Positions 27,339 to 38,207 of a DNA stretch of 64,000 bases are shown here, one piece after another (position 1 is the first letter of the stretch; every line of letters begins with the position of its first letter). This DNA comes from an uncultured Apibacter sp. Its GTDB lineage: Bacteria; Bacteroidota; Bacteroidia; Flavobacteriales; Weeksellaceae. A program made the position numbers and the translations under genes. The stretch is from contig CALYQD010000003.1 in NCBI GenBank assembly GCA_945280365.1, forward strand, positions 1 through 64,000, given 5' to 3'. The notes below the pieces were generated by a model that had not been told where the DNA came from, made no database searches, and worked only from the letters and a program-made list of their open reading frames with translations.

Positions 27339-29951
27339 ATGATAGGAGAAGGGGAAAAATTAATTCCTATTAACATTGAAGATGAGATGAAATCATCTTA
27401 CATTGATTATTCAATGTCTGTGATAGTTTCCAGAGCTCTACCCGATGTGAGGGATGGCCTAAAACCCGTTCATAGAAGGGTTTTATATGGAATGTATGAA
27501 TTAGGAGTTACTGCAAATAGTTCTTACAAAAAATCTGCAAGAATTGTGGGAGAAGTAATGGGGAAATATCACCCACATGGAGACTCTTCTGTATATGATA
27601 CTATGGTAAGACTTGCTCAAGAATGGTCCATGAGATATCAATTAGTAGACGGACAAGGAAATTACGGTTCCGTGGATGGAGACCCTCCGGCTGCTATGAG
27701 GTATACAGAAGCACGTTTAAAAAAGATCTCAGAAGAGATCTTATCTGATATAGATAAAGATACCGTTGATACTCAGCCTAACTTTGACGATACCTTGGAA
27801 GAACCTAAAGTTATGCCTACTCGTATACCTATTTTGTTGGTAAATGGAGCTTCAGGTATTGCTGTTGGTATGGCTACCAATATGGCCCCTCATAATCTCA
27901 CCGAATCCATAAGCGCTATATGTGCCTATATTGATAATAGAAATATAACTATTGATGAACTCATGCAGCACATCAAAGCTCCTGATTTTCCTACCGGAGG
28001 TATCATATATGGATACGAAGGAGTAAGAGCTGCATTTGAAACAGGAAGAGGAAGAATTGTACTTCGCGGAAAAGCTAATTTCGAAGAAGTTCATGGTAGA
28101 GAAGCTATTGTTGTTACCGAAATTCCGTATCAAGTTAATAAAGCAGATATGATTGCTCGTACTGCCGAATTGATAAAAGAAGACAAATTACACGGCATAT
28201 CCGAAATTAGAGATGAATCTGATAGAACTGGAATGAGAATAGTATATGAACTTAAGCATGATGCTATTCCAAATGTTGTTCTAAATCTTTTATATAAATA
28301 TACTGCTTTACAAACTTCATTTAGTGTAAATAATATTGCACTTGTCAACGGTAGACCGGTACAGCTAAACTTAAAAGACATCATTCACCATTTTGTCGAA
28401 CATAGACATGATGTTGTAGTAAGAAGGACTCAATATCTTCTAAAGAAAGCTCAGGAAAGAGCTCATATTTTAGAAGGATTTATGAAAGTAATAGCTACAC
28501 AAGATTCTTTAGATTTAGCTATAAAAATAATTAGAGAAAGCTCAAGTCCTAGCGAGGCTAAAACAGGCCTAATACAAGAATTTGATTTAACGGAAATTCA
28601 AGCCCAAGCTATTCTAGATCTTAGATTAGCTCGCTTAACCGGTATGGAATTGGATAAAATCCGTGATGAGTATAACTCTATTATGAAAGAAATAGAATAT
28701 CTTAAAACTATATTAAATGATGAAGGATTAAGATATACCATTATAAAAGAAGAATTAGAAGAGATCAAACAAAAGTACGGGGACGAAAGAAAGACAGAGA
28801 TTAATTTTGCGGGTGGAGAAATGAGTATTGAAGATATTATTCCAGACGAGAAAGTAGTGTTAACGATTTCCAAAATGGGATATATTAAAAGAACATCTCT
28901 TTCCGAATATAAAACTCAATCTAGAGGTGGTGTCGGAAACAGAGCTGCTTCAACAAGAGATGAAGATTTCCTTGAATACGTAGTATCCGCTACGGCACAT
29001 CAGTATATGCTTTTCTTTACCGAAAAAGGTAAATGTTTTTGGTTGAGGGTATTCGAAGTGCCGGAGGGCTCTAAAACTGCAAAAGGAAGGCCTATTCAGA
29101 ATTTAATTAATATTGAATCTGATGATAAAATAAAAGCCTACATATTAACCCATGATTTAAAAAATGAGGAATATACAAGCAATACATTTTTAGTCATGGT
29201 TACTCAAAAAGGAACGATCAAAAAAACAACATTAGAAGCTTATTCAAGACCTCGTGCGAATGGAATCAATGCAATTAATGTTAAAGAAGGAGATACCTTG
29301 GTAAGTGCCAATTTAACTTCAGATAATGATGAAATAATGATTGCTACCAAATACGGAAAAGCCATTCGATTTCCGCAGGAAAAATTAAGACCTATTGGTA
29401 GAAATGCTTCCGGAGTAAGAGGTATTACGCTTGGAAATGAAGACGACGAAGTAATTGGAATGGTGATTATTTCAGATCCGGAAAATGATACAATTTTAGT
29501 GGTATCTGAACAAGGTTATGGAAAACGTACCCATGCAGATGCCTATCGTATCACTAACAGAGGAGGAAAAGGAGTCATTACCTTAAATATTACCGAAAAG
29601 ACAGGAAATCTGATAGCTGTTCAGAAAGTAACAGACGATAATGATTTAATGATTATAAATAAATCGGGTGTGGCTATTAGAATGTCTGTAGAAGAATTAA
29701 GAGTTATGAGCAGAAATACGCAAGGCGTTAAACTCATTAACCTTAAAAAGAACGACGAAATTGCAGCTATCACTAAAATCGAAAAAGAAGAAGGCGTAGA
29801 TGAGGAAGAATATGATGAAAATGATAATAACATCGAGAGTGTTTCCGCTTCAGAGGTAGAAAAAAATAACGAAAATTCAATTAATTCTGATGATTCGGAA
29901 AACAATTTAGACGGATCAGAAGAAAATGATAACACAGAAACCCAGGAATAA
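27339..29951 (+). CDS. gyrA: DNA gyrase subunit A
   Basis: This 870-aa subunit breaks and rejoins DNA during ATP-driven supercoiling. The N-terminal catalytic domain has the active-site Tyr122 ([10 protein letters not shown]), and numbering is the same as in E. coli through this region. The quinolone-resistance positions are wild type: Ser83 and Asp87 (HGDSSVYD). The C-terminal beta-pinwheel blades follow, with the GyrA-box-like [10 protein letters not shown] near residue 530. The last ~55 residues are an acidic Glu/Asp/Asn tail. The gene stands alone after a 136-bp gap. Confidence 0.97.
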   Translation: MIGEGEKLIPINIEDEMKSSYIDYSMSVIVSRALPDVRDGLKPVHRRVLYGMYELGVTANSSYKKSARIVGEVMGKYHPHGDSSVYDTMVRLAQEWSMRYQLVDGQGNYGSVDGDPPAAMRYTEARLKKISEEILSDIDKDTVDTQPNFDDTLEEPKVMPTRIPILLVNGASGIAVGMATNMAPHNLTESISAICAYIDNRNITIDELMQHIKAPDFPTGGIIYGYEGVRAAFETGRGRIVLRGKANFEEVHGREAIVVTEIPYQVNKADMIARTAELIKEDKLHGISEIRDESDRTGMRIVYELKHDAIPNVVLNLLYKYTALQTSFSVNNIALVNGRPVQLNLKDIIHHFVEHRHDVVVRRTQYLLKKAQERAHILEGFMKVIATQDSLDLAIKIIRESSSPSEAKTGLIQEFDLTEIQAQAILDLRLARLTGMELDKIRDEYNSIMKEIEYLKTILNDEGLRYTIIKEELEEIKQKYGDERKTEINFAGGEMSIEDIIPDEKVVLTISKMGYIKRTSLSEYKTQSRGGVGNRAASTRDEDFLEYVVSATAHQYMLFFTEKGKCFWLRVFEVPEGSKTAKGRPIQNLINIESDDKIKAYILTHDLKNEEYTSNTFLVMVTQKGTIKKTTLEAYSRPRANGINAINVKEGDTLVSANLTSDNDEIMIATKYGKAIRFPQEKLRPIGRNASGVRGITLGNEDDEVIGMVIISDPENDTILVVSEQGYGKRTHADAYRITNRGGKGVITLNITEKTGNLIAVQKVTDDNDLMIINKSGVAIRMSVEELRVMSRNTQGVKLINLKKNDEIAAITKIEKEEGVDEEEYDENDNNIESVSASEVEKNNENSINSDDSENNLDGSEENDNTETQE

Positions 29952-29961
29952 AAACCTTTAT

Positions 29962-31341
29962 ATGAAAAAAATATCAGTTTCCTTATTTTTATTAATGAGT
30001 CTTATTTCCTTCAGTCAAGAAAAAGAAATAAAAGATGCTTTTAATGCATTTGAAGGAGGTAATAAATCTAAAGCTCAATCATTAATTCAACAAGTAGAGA
30101 CAACTGTTGATGAAAAGATTACCAGTTTAGATCCGGATACTTATGCCAAATATTTATACGTAAAAGGAAATTCTTTATTAGAACAAGGGAAGACATTAGA
30201 ATCCGCTAAAATTTTTTCTAAATTAGCGATGTATGAAAAGGGACCTATATATTCTTTAAAGAATAAAAATACTAAAGAAAAAGCCTTTGTTCTTACAAAA
30301 GCAGAAGTAGAAAAATTGAGTTCGGAAGGTTTTTCTGGTTTAAAAGAAACTAAATCGGGAACCAATTATTTACAGAAAATTATTCCTGTTTTAGAACAAA
30401 AAAGACAAGAAATTTCTAACAAAGCAACCTCAGAATATAATGCTAAACAATATGTAAAAGCGGGTGATGATTTTTTGGAATCTTATTATTTAACTAAAGC
30501 TGCAGGAAAAGCCGATAATATTTTCAAATATTATTCTGCCATATCTTATCATGCAGCTGAAAACAATACCAAAGCTTTAGAATTATATTTAGAACTGCTT
30601 AATGATGGTTATACCGGTAAGACAACCACTTATACGGCTTTACAAAATGGAAAAAGAGTTTCCTTAAGCGAAGAACAATATAATTTGTTTAAATCCACAC
30701 CAAGTTCTGAATTTTCTGATTTTAAAAAAGAAGAATCTCCTTCAGTTGAAGCAGATTTATATAACTATGCGATTTCCATATTAATTTCCGATAAGAAATA
30801 TAATGAGGCATTGGCTCTCGCAGAAAAAGGATTGAAAAAACTGCCTAATAATACTAATTTGAATTCACAAATTGGAGAATTATATTATCAAACAGGACAA
30901 ACAGATAAATATATTGCTAAATTAAAAGAATCTGTTCAAAAGAATCCTAATGATTATGTTTCTTACTACAATTTAGGAGTATTATACAGTAAGGATCCAC
31001 AAACGATGGTTCAAGCAAAAGAAAATTATAACCAAGCCTTACGTATAAAACCGGATTATGCTGCAGCCTATCTAAATTTAGCCGCTTTATTATTATCTCC
31101 TGATAAAGAGATTGTTGAAAAAATGAGAGCTTTAGGTTCCACCAAAGCCGATCAACAAAAGTATGATACTTTATTAGAAAAAAGAAAAGATATGTTTAAA
31201 CAAGCTTTGCCTTATTTAGAAAAAGCATACGGATACGAAAATAAAGATAAGGGAATAATACAGGCATTAAAAGAAGCTTACAGGGTACTACAGATGAAAG
31301 ATAAATTGGAAGAAATGAGAAAAATAGAAGCAGCATTATAA
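29962..31341 (+). CDS. Exported tetratricopeptide-repeat protein
   Basis: This 459-aa protein has a signal peptide (MKKISVSLFLLMSLISFSQ) and TPR-like helical repeats, clearest at about residues 260-400 (YNEALALAEKGLKKLPNN, DYVSYYNLGVLYSKDPQ, AKENYNQALRIKPDYAAAYLNLA). It is likely periplasmic and acts as a protein-interaction scaffold. The start is the ATG at 29962, 10 bp after the gyrA stop; an earlier start at 29926 would overlap gyrA and destroy the signal peptide. A hairpin terminator follows. Confidence 0.9.
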   Translation: MKKISVSLFLLMSLISFSQEKEIKDAFNAFEGGNKSKAQSLIQQVETTVDEKITSLDPDTYAKYLYVKGNSLLEQGKTLESAKIFSKLAMYEKGPIYSLKNKNTKEKAFVLTKAEVEKLSSEGFSGLKETKSGTNYLQKIIPVLEQKRQEISNKATSEYNAKQYVKAGDDFLESYYLTKAAGKADNIFKYYSAISYHAAENNTKALELYLELLNDGYTGKTTTYTALQNGKRVSLSEEQYNLFKSTPSSEFSDFKKEESPSVEADLYNYAISILISDKKYNEALALAEKGLKKLPNNTNLNSQIGELYYQTGQTDKYIAKLKESVQKNPNDYVSYYNLGVLYSKDPQTMVQAKENYNQALRIKPDYAAAYLNLAALLLSPDKEIVEKMRALGSTKADQQKYDTLLEKRKDMFKQALPYLEKAYGYENKDKGIIQALKEAYRVLQMKDKLEEMRKIEAAL

Positions 31342-31377
31342 AAAGATATTAAAAATAAGTATATATATAGATAAAAT

Positions 31378-31412
31378 AAGGGGAAGTATTGATAAATCTT
31401 CCCTTACTTTTT
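31378..31412 (+). terminator. Rho-independent terminator after the TPR gene
   Basis: The stem GGGAAG (31381-31386) pairs with CTTCCC (31398-31403), extended by A-T/G-T pairs. It is followed by TTACTTTTT. Confidence 0.75.
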
Positions 31413-31478
31413 AGGAATAATATTTGTTAACTTATAATAAAATAAATTATTTATAAATAAAAAATTGAAATTGAAATT

Positions 31479-32096
31479 ATGAAAAAAGGATGTTTAATCG
31501 GAGGGGGAATTCTAGGTTTAATAATAATTATTATTATTGGAATATTCGCATGGGGGGTAAGCATTAATAATAATATGATTGAATTGAATAACGATGTTAA
31601 TTTAAAATGGGGAGCAGTTGAAAGTTCATATCAAAGAAGATCGGATTTAATTCCCGGATTAGTTGCAACTGTTAATAAAGCAACCAATTATGAAAAGGAA
31701 ACTTTAACCTCTGTTATTGAAGCAAGAGCAAAAGCAACCTCAGTTCAGATTGATCCATCAAATTTATCTCCAGAAAAATTAGCTGAATTTCAAAAAGCTC
31801 AATCTGGATTAGGATCTGCATTAGGTAGATTATTAGTATCTATAGAAAAATATCCGGATTTAAAAGCTAATCAAAATATTTTAGGATTACAAAATCAATT
31901 AGAAGGTACTGAAAATAGAATAAAAATAGACAGAGATAATTTTAACCAATCTGTTACAACTTATAATAACTATATTCAAAAATTCCCTGCAAGTATTGTA
32001 GCTAATTTTAGGAATTTTAAAGAAAAAGGTACATTCAAAGCAGATGCAGGTGCAGAAAAAGCTCCTAATGTTGATCAATTGTTAAATGGTAAATAA
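31479..32096 (+). CDS. LemA family protein
   Basis: This 205-aa protein is anchored by one N-terminal membrane helix (GGGILGLIIIIIIGIFAWG), with a helical extra-cytoplasmic part. It shows the family's NNNMIELNNDVNLKWGAVESSYQRRSDLIPGLVATV block and LKANQNILGLQNQLEGTENRI. LemA genes regularly sit beside TPM-domain genes, as they do here (two TPM genes follow). The function of the family is unclear. First gene of a three-gene operon. Confidence 0.93.
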   Translation: MKKGCLIGGGILGLIIIIIIGIFAWGVSINNNMIELNNDVNLKWGAVESSYQRRSDLIPGLVATVNKATNYEKETLTSVIEARAKATSVQIDPSNLSPEKLAEFQKAQSGLGSALGRLLVSIEKYPDLKANQNILGLQNQLEGTENRIKIDRDNFNQSVTTYNNYIQKFPASIVANFRNFKEKGTFKADAGAEKAPNVDQLLNGK

Positions 32097-32116
32097 TTAG
32101 AAATATTAATTCCCAA

Positions 32117-32539
32117 ATGTTATTTTCACCTCAAGACGAAGAGTTGATCATTGATGCAATTAAACAAGCAGAATCGATGTCAACAGGAGAAATTCGAGTT
32201 CATTTAGATCAAAATTTAACCGGAGATGCCTTGGCTACTGCTCAATCAATATTTAATAAACTTGGTATGGAAAAAACCAAAGATAGAAATGCGGTTTTAT
32301 TTTATGTCTCAGAAAATAAGAAAAAGATTGCAATAATTGGTGATGTTAGAATTCATTCACATGTACATCAAAATTTTTGGGATGAATTAATAAAAGAAAT
32401 AATTATTTCATTCAAAGAGGAAAAATATAAAGAAGGAGTAATTAATGCCATTTTAAAAACAGGAATAAAATTGAAAAAATTTTTTCCAACTGATGGAAAA
32501 AGTATAGAAAATGAATTACCCAATGAAATATCCCGTTAA
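32117..32539 (+). CDS. Soluble TPM-domain protein
   Basis: This 140-aa protein has a TPM (YgcG/TLP18.3-type) domain and no signal peptide or transmembrane helix. Seen: a helix with Glu/Ser (AESMSTGEIRVHL), LGMEKTKDRNAVLFYVSE, KKIAIIGDVRIHSHV and FWDEL. It is followed by an overlapping second TPM gene. A two-gene TPM arrangement behind lemA is recurrent in Bacteroidota. Possible roles are scaffolding or phosphatase-like activity in envelope maintenance. Confidence 0.88.
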   Translation: MLFSPQDEELIIDAIKQAESMSTGEIRVHLDQNLTGDALATAQSIFNKLGMEKTKDRNAVLFYVSENKKKIAIIGDVRIHSHVHQNFWDELIKEIIISFKEEKYKEGVINAILKTGIKLKKFFPTDGKSIENELPNEISR

Positions 32540-33320
32540 GTTTATATTATTAATATTCGGTTTATTTGTAAACATTTTCCTATATGGTCAAACTGAATTT
32601 AAAATACCAGAAAAACCTCAATTAGTTTATCCCGTTAACGACTATGCAAATATTCTTACAGATGATCAACTAAATGCCTTAAATAATAAATTAATTTCAT
32701 ACAGTGATTCAACTTCAACTGAAATTGTTGTTTGCTTAATTAAGACATTAGGTGGGGATGATATAAATTATGTGGGAGCAAAATGGGGAGCAAAATGGCA
32801 AATAGGTCAAAAGTATAAAAATAACGGAGTTTTATTATTAATAGCAACAGATGATCATAAGCTAACCATACAAACCGGTAGAGGAGTAGAAGATGCATTA
32901 ACAGATTATACATCCAGCACGATTATCCATCAATATATGATTCCTTACTTAAAGCTAAATAATTTTTATGAAGCTATTAATTCCGGAACAGATCAAATTA
33001 TTAATGTTCTTCAAGGAAAATTTAAGGCTGACAATAAAGGTGATGATGATGATACAACTTCCGGAATAGTTATTGCTATTTTTATATTTTTTATAATACT
33101 TTTATATATTTTAATGCATAAAAATAATAAAAACAATACGTATTATGATCGTAATGGTAAACGAAGAAATAATGATGATGATTTTTGGGGTGGATTAGGA
33201 GGATTTATTGGAGGAAGTATTTTTGGTGGTGGTAGTAGCAGTGGTTCCCGAGGTGGAGGATTTGGAGGATTTGGAGGCGGGGGCAGTTTCGGTGGTGGAG
33301 GTGCTAGTGGTAGTTGGTAA
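32523..33320 (+). CDS. Exported TPM-domain protein with a glycine-rich tail (YgcG-like)
   Basis: This 265-aa protein has a signal peptide (MKYPVKFILLIFGLFVNIFL), then the TPM domain (YPVNDYANILTDDQLNALNN, VCLIKTLGGDDINYVG, NGVLLLIATDDHKLTIQTGRG). A membrane helix lies at about residues 178-198, and the C-terminus is rich in Gly/Ser/Phe (GGFGGFGGGGSFGGGGASGSW). That layout is standard for YgcG-type proteins. It overlaps the preceding gene by 17 bp with the ATG at 32523; an ATG at 32511 is an alternative. Confidence 0.9.
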   Translation: MKYPVKFILLIFGLFVNIFLYGQTEFKIPEKPQLVYPVNDYANILTDDQLNALNNKLISYSDSTSTEIVVCLIKTLGGDDINYVGAKWGAKWQIGQKYKNNGVLLLIATDDHKLTIQTGRGVEDALTDYTSSTIIHQYMIPYLKLNNFYEAINSGTDQIINVLQGKFKADNKGDDDDTTSGIVIAIFIFFIILLYILMHKNNKNNTYYDRNGKRRNNDDDFWGGLGGFIGGSIFGGGSSSGSRGGGFGGFGGGGSFGGGGASGSW

Positions 33321-33445
33321 GAATCCTAAATACCATTTTTATTAATTTAATGATTAAATCTGTTAAAATTAAATATTTAATAAATTAATAATTATACTAT
33401 TATAATTTATTCAAACTAAATAATATTGAAAAATATCATCTTTTG

Positions 33446-33482
33446 AAAAACTCAATAATTCTTTCCAATTTATTGAGTTTTT
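33446..33482. terminator. Bidirectional terminator between convergent TPM and sufS genes
   Basis: A 13-bp stem AAAAACTCAATAA / TTATTGAGTTTTT surrounds a 10-base loop, 125 bp after the TPM gene and 9 bp beyond the sufS stop. A and T tracts on both sides let it serve both strands. Confidence 0.75.
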
Positions 33483-33490
33483 AATTATTT

Positions 33491-34717
33491 TTATTTTAAC
33501 ATTTTCTGAGTCAAATAAACACCTTCAATTAATTTGTCAATATCTTCTTTCATAGTATATACAGCAAATGAAGCACGAACCGTACCTTTAATACCAAAAC
33601 GTTTCATAATTGGCTGAGCACAATGATGCCCGGTTCTTACTGCAATTCCTTGTTTATCTAAAATAAAACCAACATCTGAAGAATGTACATTATCTAAATT
33701 AAGATTAAATGATAAAGCTCCTGAGCAAAATTTTGCTTTCTGTGCATATATAATTATATCATCAATCTGTGATAATTTGTCCTTTGCATATTTTAAAATA
33801 GTATCTTCATGTTTGCTTATAGTCTTGTAACCGATGGCTTGAATAAATTCAATTGCATTTTTTAGTACAATATTTCCTGCAATATTAGGAGTTCCTGCTT
33901 CAAACTTAAAAGGTAAATCGGCATAGGTAGTTTTTTCAAATGTGACTTCTTTGATCATTTCTCCTCCACCTTGATAAGGTTTCATAGAATCCAATAAATT
34001 TTCTTTTCCATATAAAATACCTACACCGGTAGGTCCATATAGCTTATGTGAAGAAAAAACATAAAAATCTACATCCAATGCTTGAACATCTATTTTTCTA
34101 TGAGAGACAGCTTGTGCCCCGTCTATTAATACATAGGCTCCCGCTTTATGAGCTTTTGTTATAATTTCTTCAATAGGATTAACAACACCTAAAGCATTGG
34201 AAATATGATTTATTGAAACAATCCTCGTTTTATCAGAAAGCAATCGATCAAATTCATCCATTATCAAATCTCCATTATCATCAACCGGGATTACCTTAAT
34301 TCTTAATTTTTTTCTTTCTGCTAAAAATTGCCAAGGAACAATATTAGAATGATGCTCTAAATTAGAAATGATAATTTCATCGCCTTCATTCACTAAATTT
34401 TCAATTCCGTTAGCCACAAGGTTTATACTATCTGTTGTACCTTTAGTAAATATAATTTCATAATCTTTTTTAGCATTTAAAAACTCCTGCACAGACTTTC
34501 TAGATTCTTCCATTTCTACGGTAGCCAATTGACTAAGTGTATGTATCCCTCTATGCACATTAGAATTTATCGTTTTATAATATTGTTCTTCAGCATTGAT
34601 TACAGAAATGGGTTTTTGTGTAGTAGCAGCATTATCTAGATAAACCAAGGTTTTATCATTTATTTGCTGTTCCAAGATCGGAAATTGTTTTTTTATATCT
34701 TTTAATTTTTCGGTCAT
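33491..34717 (-). CDS. sufS: Cysteine desulfurase, SufS type
   Basis: This 408-aa PLP enzyme mobilises sulfur from cysteine for Fe-S cluster assembly. Seen: YLDNAATTQKP, NVHRGIHTLS, the PLP-binding SSHKLYGPTGVGILYG (Lys), and RTGHHCAQPIM with the catalytic Cys on the SufS loop. No other suf genes lie next to it here, so the rest of the SUF system must be elsewhere. It follows the nuclease gene on the minus strand after 60 bp. Confidence 0.94.
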   Translation of the reverse strand: MTEKLKDIKKQFPILEQQINDKTLVYLDNAATTQKPISVINAEEQYYKTINSNVHRGIHTLSQLATVEMEESRKSVQEFLNAKKDYEIIFTKGTTDSINLVANGIENLVNEGDEIIISNLEHHSNIVPWQFLAERKKLRIKVIPVDDNGDLIMDEFDRLLSDKTRIVSINHISNALGVVNPIEEIITKAHKAGAYVLIDGAQAVSHRKIDVQALDVDFYVFSSHKLYGPTGVGILYGKENLLDSMKPYQGGGEMIKEVTFEKTTYADLPFKFEAGTPNIAGNIVLKNAIEFIQAIGYKTISKHEDTILKYAKDKLSQIDDIIIYAQKAKFCSGALSFNLNLDNVHSSDVGFILDKQGIAVRTGHHCAQPIMKRFGIKGTVRASFAVYTMKEDIDKLIEGVYLTQKMLK

Positions 34718-34777
34718 TTCTCAGATAGTTATAGAATCAAAATTAGTTCATTAAATTGAAAATAATATTATTTTTTA

Positions 34778-37483
34778 TTATAATTTATAACCTGAATATT
34801 TTTCAACAAATGGAAGGGTTGGGTCAGCAATTTCTAAAATTAGTTTACTAATTTCTTCAAATAAAGCTTTTGTATGAGACTCCGTTAAATTTTCTACGGA
34901 ATCTATTTGTAAAATTTCTAAACCTCGAAATGGTTTTTTAAAACTCCAAATTCCTACTTTTACGGTATCTGTCAATTTTTCATTTAAAATCATATAAGCA
35001 TAGAAAACTAACTGAATATAAAATTTAAAATTTTTATCTTCTTGTATATTCTCAAATTTATCGGATTTAAATTTTAAAGTACTAATGGAAGTAGTTTTAT
35101 AATCTATGATCCGATCTTCATTATTAAATAAATCCCACCGATCTACAAAACCTTTTAATGAAAGGGTACCTAAGCTGGGTATATAAATACTTGAAACTAA
35201 TTCTTTTTCTATTTCTTTTAAAATGATTTCATTACCGTTCTTAATATCGGTTAGATCACGTAATAATATTTTTTCAATGGTTTTTTTTGCAAGTTGTTTT
35301 TGTAAATAATTCTGTCCTTTTTTAAATAGATCCGGATTTAATTCTTTTTCAATATATTGATTCAAATTGACGGAATAATTTTTTAATGCCAAAACTAAAT
35401 CATTTTCGCACAGCTTATTTCCTTGCAGCGGTGAATATATGGATTCTAATGTGTGATGAATCAAATTTCCATAATTTAAAGCAGAAATTTCCTCTTCCAT
35501 ATCTTGCTGCTCTTTAATTTTCAAAATTTTTTGAAAATAAAAATTTATGGGATTATAATGATAGCTTGTTAAATGTGTAGGTGAAATGGGATTTTTTAAC
35601 CAATTATTTATGGACTCTATTAAAGCAGGAGTCTTTTCAATTATTAATTCTTTAGATTGTTTTAAATTGCCTCCGTAGGATGCAATAGACTCTTTTAATT
35701 TGTGTTTTGTTTCAAATTCTAGTTGACTAATAAATCGACTTTTTTCACCCGAATTAATTCCTTCAGTAAAATTATTATATACTAAAGTTACATTTTGTGC
35801 ATGTTGTATTAATCTATAAAAATGATAAGAATATATGGAATCATTTTCTAAGAATGTATTTATATTATAATTTTTTTTCACATCAAAAGGAATAAATGAA
35901 TTATCATTTTTTCCTCCCGGTAAAATACCCTCATTTACACCAGACATAATCACGTTCTTAAAACTCAATAAACGTGTTTCTAATACCCCCATAATTTGAA
36001 GACCTGCAAGGGGTTCTCCAACGAAATCGATTTTTTCATTGGTAATTATATGCTGATAAAATGAATGAAGAAGGGAATAACTATCAATTAAAACATCTTG
36101 AGATAATTGCGTTAACAAAATTGAAAAAAGATTTTTAAACTTTAAGTAGGTTTCTTTAAGGATTTGATTATCTGAATCGGTTTTCCAAAATTGTTCATTA
36201 CAAAATTCATATAGTTTATGTACTAAGTCGACAGGGGTTGCGTATGTTTTAAATATAAAATTGTAATAATTATTAGCTAATTGTTCATAAATAAGTGTTT
36301 CGGAGATGTAAATAAGATTATTCTTTTTAATTACGGAAATGAATTCTTTTACATCTGGTGTAATGTTTAGCAAAGGATTTTGAAGAATAGACAAAATATC
36401 ATAATAATAATATCCTTTAGTTTTATTTTTTTCTCTAAATATATGTAAACGAAATATTTGTTTGAAAAATGAAGCTAAAAATGAATTTTTTAGCGGATAT
36501 CCCATAGTTATATTAATTTGATTAATATTTTTTGGGATACTTTCTAAAATGGCAGGTAAAATTGCTTCATCGCATAATACAAGTGCAGTATTCTGTAAAT
36601 CATTTTCTGATATGGTTTCTAAGATTGATCCGATATATTTAGCTTGCGCTACCTCTTGTGAGGTACTAACAACTTGTATATTTTTAGAATTATTAAAATC
36701 ATTTTCTACCCATTTAAAATCTCGAGTAGCATAATAATTCCAATTTTTATATTTCCTTAAAAAGTTTCCGGCTTCTTGATTAATATCATTCACATAATAA
36801 CTATCGGCATCCCAGTAAATATAAGTTTGGAAATGGGAAACAAAATGTTTTATAAATTTTTCTTCTTTAGGGGTTAAAGCATTAAAACCAACAAAAACGT
36901 AAATTTGATTATTAGGAATATCTAAAGTGTTTAAATTTTTTAATACTGAACTAAGTATCATTCCATGAGTTCCTAATCCTTTTTGTTCAAGTGCTGCAAC
37001 TAATTCATTGTAAAGAGTTAAATTATTTTCCCAAAATTTAAGATTTTTATAATATAATTTTTTATCGTTATCGGAATCCAGTTTTTGGCCCCAATTTTCA
37101 ATTCTTTCAATTGAAGATAAATGTTTTAATACTTTATGCGGATTTTCAGAAAAAATATCAATATCATTAAAGTCCTTAAGTAGGGTAGGTATCCATTTTA
37201 AGAAATCTTCCAACTTTTCGTTCGGATTAATAAATTTTTTTTGTATTTTAAAGGCTTCTAACCAAAGCGGTATCGGCTCGATTTTGACTAAAGTAGAAAA
37301 TTTATATATAAAATCTTCAATTGTAAAAAAAGTAGGTAAAAAACCATCATATCCTTTTTTTATAAGATATCTTTTAAAAAATATGATAGGTCTTTTACCC
37401 GGGATGATAATTGTTAGTTTTGATAATTCCTTATTTTTATCAATTACATCATCAATTACTTTTTCAATAAATTTTGTATTCAT
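34778..37483 (-). CDS. PD-(D/E)XK nuclease-family protein (AddB/RecB-type)
   Basis: This 901-aa protein has a long inactivated-helicase-like N-terminal part (LTIIIPGKRPIIFFKRYL at residues ~22-40, GVNEGILPGGKNDNSFIP near 515). Its C-terminal RecB-type nuclease domain carries GFVDRWDLF and IIDYKTTS at about residues 778-797 (the Asp...DYKT catalytic signature). It resembles the AddB-like partner in double-strand break repair of Bacteroidota, which would need a UvrD/AddA-type helicase encoded elsewhere. No CxxxxxC iron-sulfur signature of classical AddB was seen. Confidence 0.86.
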   Translation of the reverse strand: MNTKFIEKVIDDVIDKNKELSKLTIIIPGKRPIIFFKRYLIKKGYDGFLPTFFTIEDFIYKFSTLVKIEPIPLWLEAFKIQKKFINPNEKLEDFLKWIPTLLKDFNDIDIFSENPHKVLKHLSSIERIENWGQKLDSDNDKKLYYKNLKFWENNLTLYNELVAALEQKGLGTHGMILSSVLKNLNTLDIPNNQIYVFVGFNALTPKEEKFIKHFVSHFQTYIYWDADSYYVNDINQEAGNFLRKYKNWNYYATRDFKWVENDFNNSKNIQVVSTSQEVAQAKYIGSILETISENDLQNTALVLCDEAILPAILESIPKNINQINITMGYPLKNSFLASFFKQIFRLHIFREKNKTKGYYYYDILSILQNPLLNITPDVKEFISVIKKNNLIYISETLIYEQLANNYYNFIFKTYATPVDLVHKLYEFCNEQFWKTDSDNQILKETYLKFKNLFSILLTQLSQDVLIDSYSLLHSFYQHIITNEKIDFVGEPLAGLQIMGVLETRLLSFKNVIMSGVNEGILPGGKNDNSFIPFDVKKNYNINTFLENDSIYSYHFYRLIQHAQNVTLVYNNFTEGINSGEKSRFISQLEFETKHKLKESIASYGGNLKQSKELIIEKTPALIESINNWLKNPISPTHLTSYHYNPINFYFQKILKIKEQQDMEEEISALNYGNLIHHTLESIYSPLQGNKLCENDLVLALKNYSVNLNQYIEKELNPDLFKKGQNYLQKQLAKKTIEKILLRDLTDIKNGNEIILKEIEKELVSSIYIPSLGTLSLKGFVDRWDLFNNEDRIIDYKTTSISTLKFKSDKFENIQEDKNFKFYIQLVFYAYMILNEKLTDTVKVGIWSFKKPFRGLEILQIDSVENLTESHTKALFEEISKLILEIADPTLPFVEKYSGYKL

Positions 37484-37524
37484 AAAATCATTAAGGATTT
37501 TTAATTTACATTTTTTATAAAAAT

Positions 37525-38109
37525 TTATTTAAAAAAGTAATAATAATAATAGGCAAAAAATTCTCTAACTAGTGAAATATAATGATGTCTTTTACTATAA
37601 TGATGAGAACTGGCTGAACCTAAATTATAAAATCCTAATTTATAATACATGAGCTTAATTCGAGAAATATGATAATATTGTGAAATTATAATTAATTTTC
37701 TATAATTATTAGCTTTCATAATTTTTAATGAATTCTCCACATTTTCTTCCGTATTCACAGCTTTATTATCTAAAATTATATCAGATAATAATACTCCATG
37801 TTCCAATAAATATTCTTGCATAAGATCGGCTTCACAAAAATTTTTATAGGCTAGACCACCTGAAACAATCAATTTTTGTACTTGACCTTCATTATATAAT
37901 TTTAACCCAATATTTAACCTACGTATTAGTGACATGGGCATAGACCCGTCTTTTTTGTTTTTTGTACCAAAAATTACTCCTACATCTGCATCTCTAGTAT
38001 CTTCTTGGTTACCATCAATAATTATTGCTATGGTATGTAAAATAAACCAAAGAAATAAAAGGATAAAACCAATAACTATATAATTAAATAATTTTCTGTA
38101 ATAGGACAT
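37525..38109 (-). CDS. YdcF/SanA-like DUF218 protein, membrane-anchored
   Basis: This 194-aa protein has an N-terminal membrane helix (residues ~9-30) followed by the DUF218 domain: DADVGVIFGTKNKK, RLNIGLKLYNEGQVQKLIVSGG, DLMQEYLLEHGVLLSDIILDNKAVNTEENV and LIIISQYYHISRIKLM. SanA/ElyC-type members affect envelope integrity in E. coli. The C-terminus is Tyr-rich (FFAYYYYYFFK). Confidence 0.88.
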   Translation of the reverse strand: MSYYRKLFNYIVIGFILLFLWFILHTIAIIIDGNQEDTRDADVGVIFGTKNKKDGSMPMSLIRRLNIGLKLYNEGQVQKLIVSGGLAYKNFCEADLMQEYLLEHGVLLSDIILDNKAVNTEENVENSLKIMKANNYRKLIIISQYYHISRIKLMYYKLGFYNLGSASSHHYSKRHHYISLVREFFAYYYYYFFK

Positions 38110-38207
38110 ATTACACTAAAGTCTTTCAAAAAATAATTTTTTTAAATTAAATATTTTTCGAATAATAATAAAATTAATAGTTATAAAAATAAGTTAAATA
38201 TTAAAAA

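Noticed and set aside
27585-27602. Possible quinolone-resistance change in GyrA
   Set aside because: Ser83 and Asp87 are both the sensitive-type residues.
36549-36734. Plus-strand ORFs inside the nuclease gene and similar antisense ORFs elsewhere
   Set aside because: They are shadows of well-supported genes, with no family motifs.
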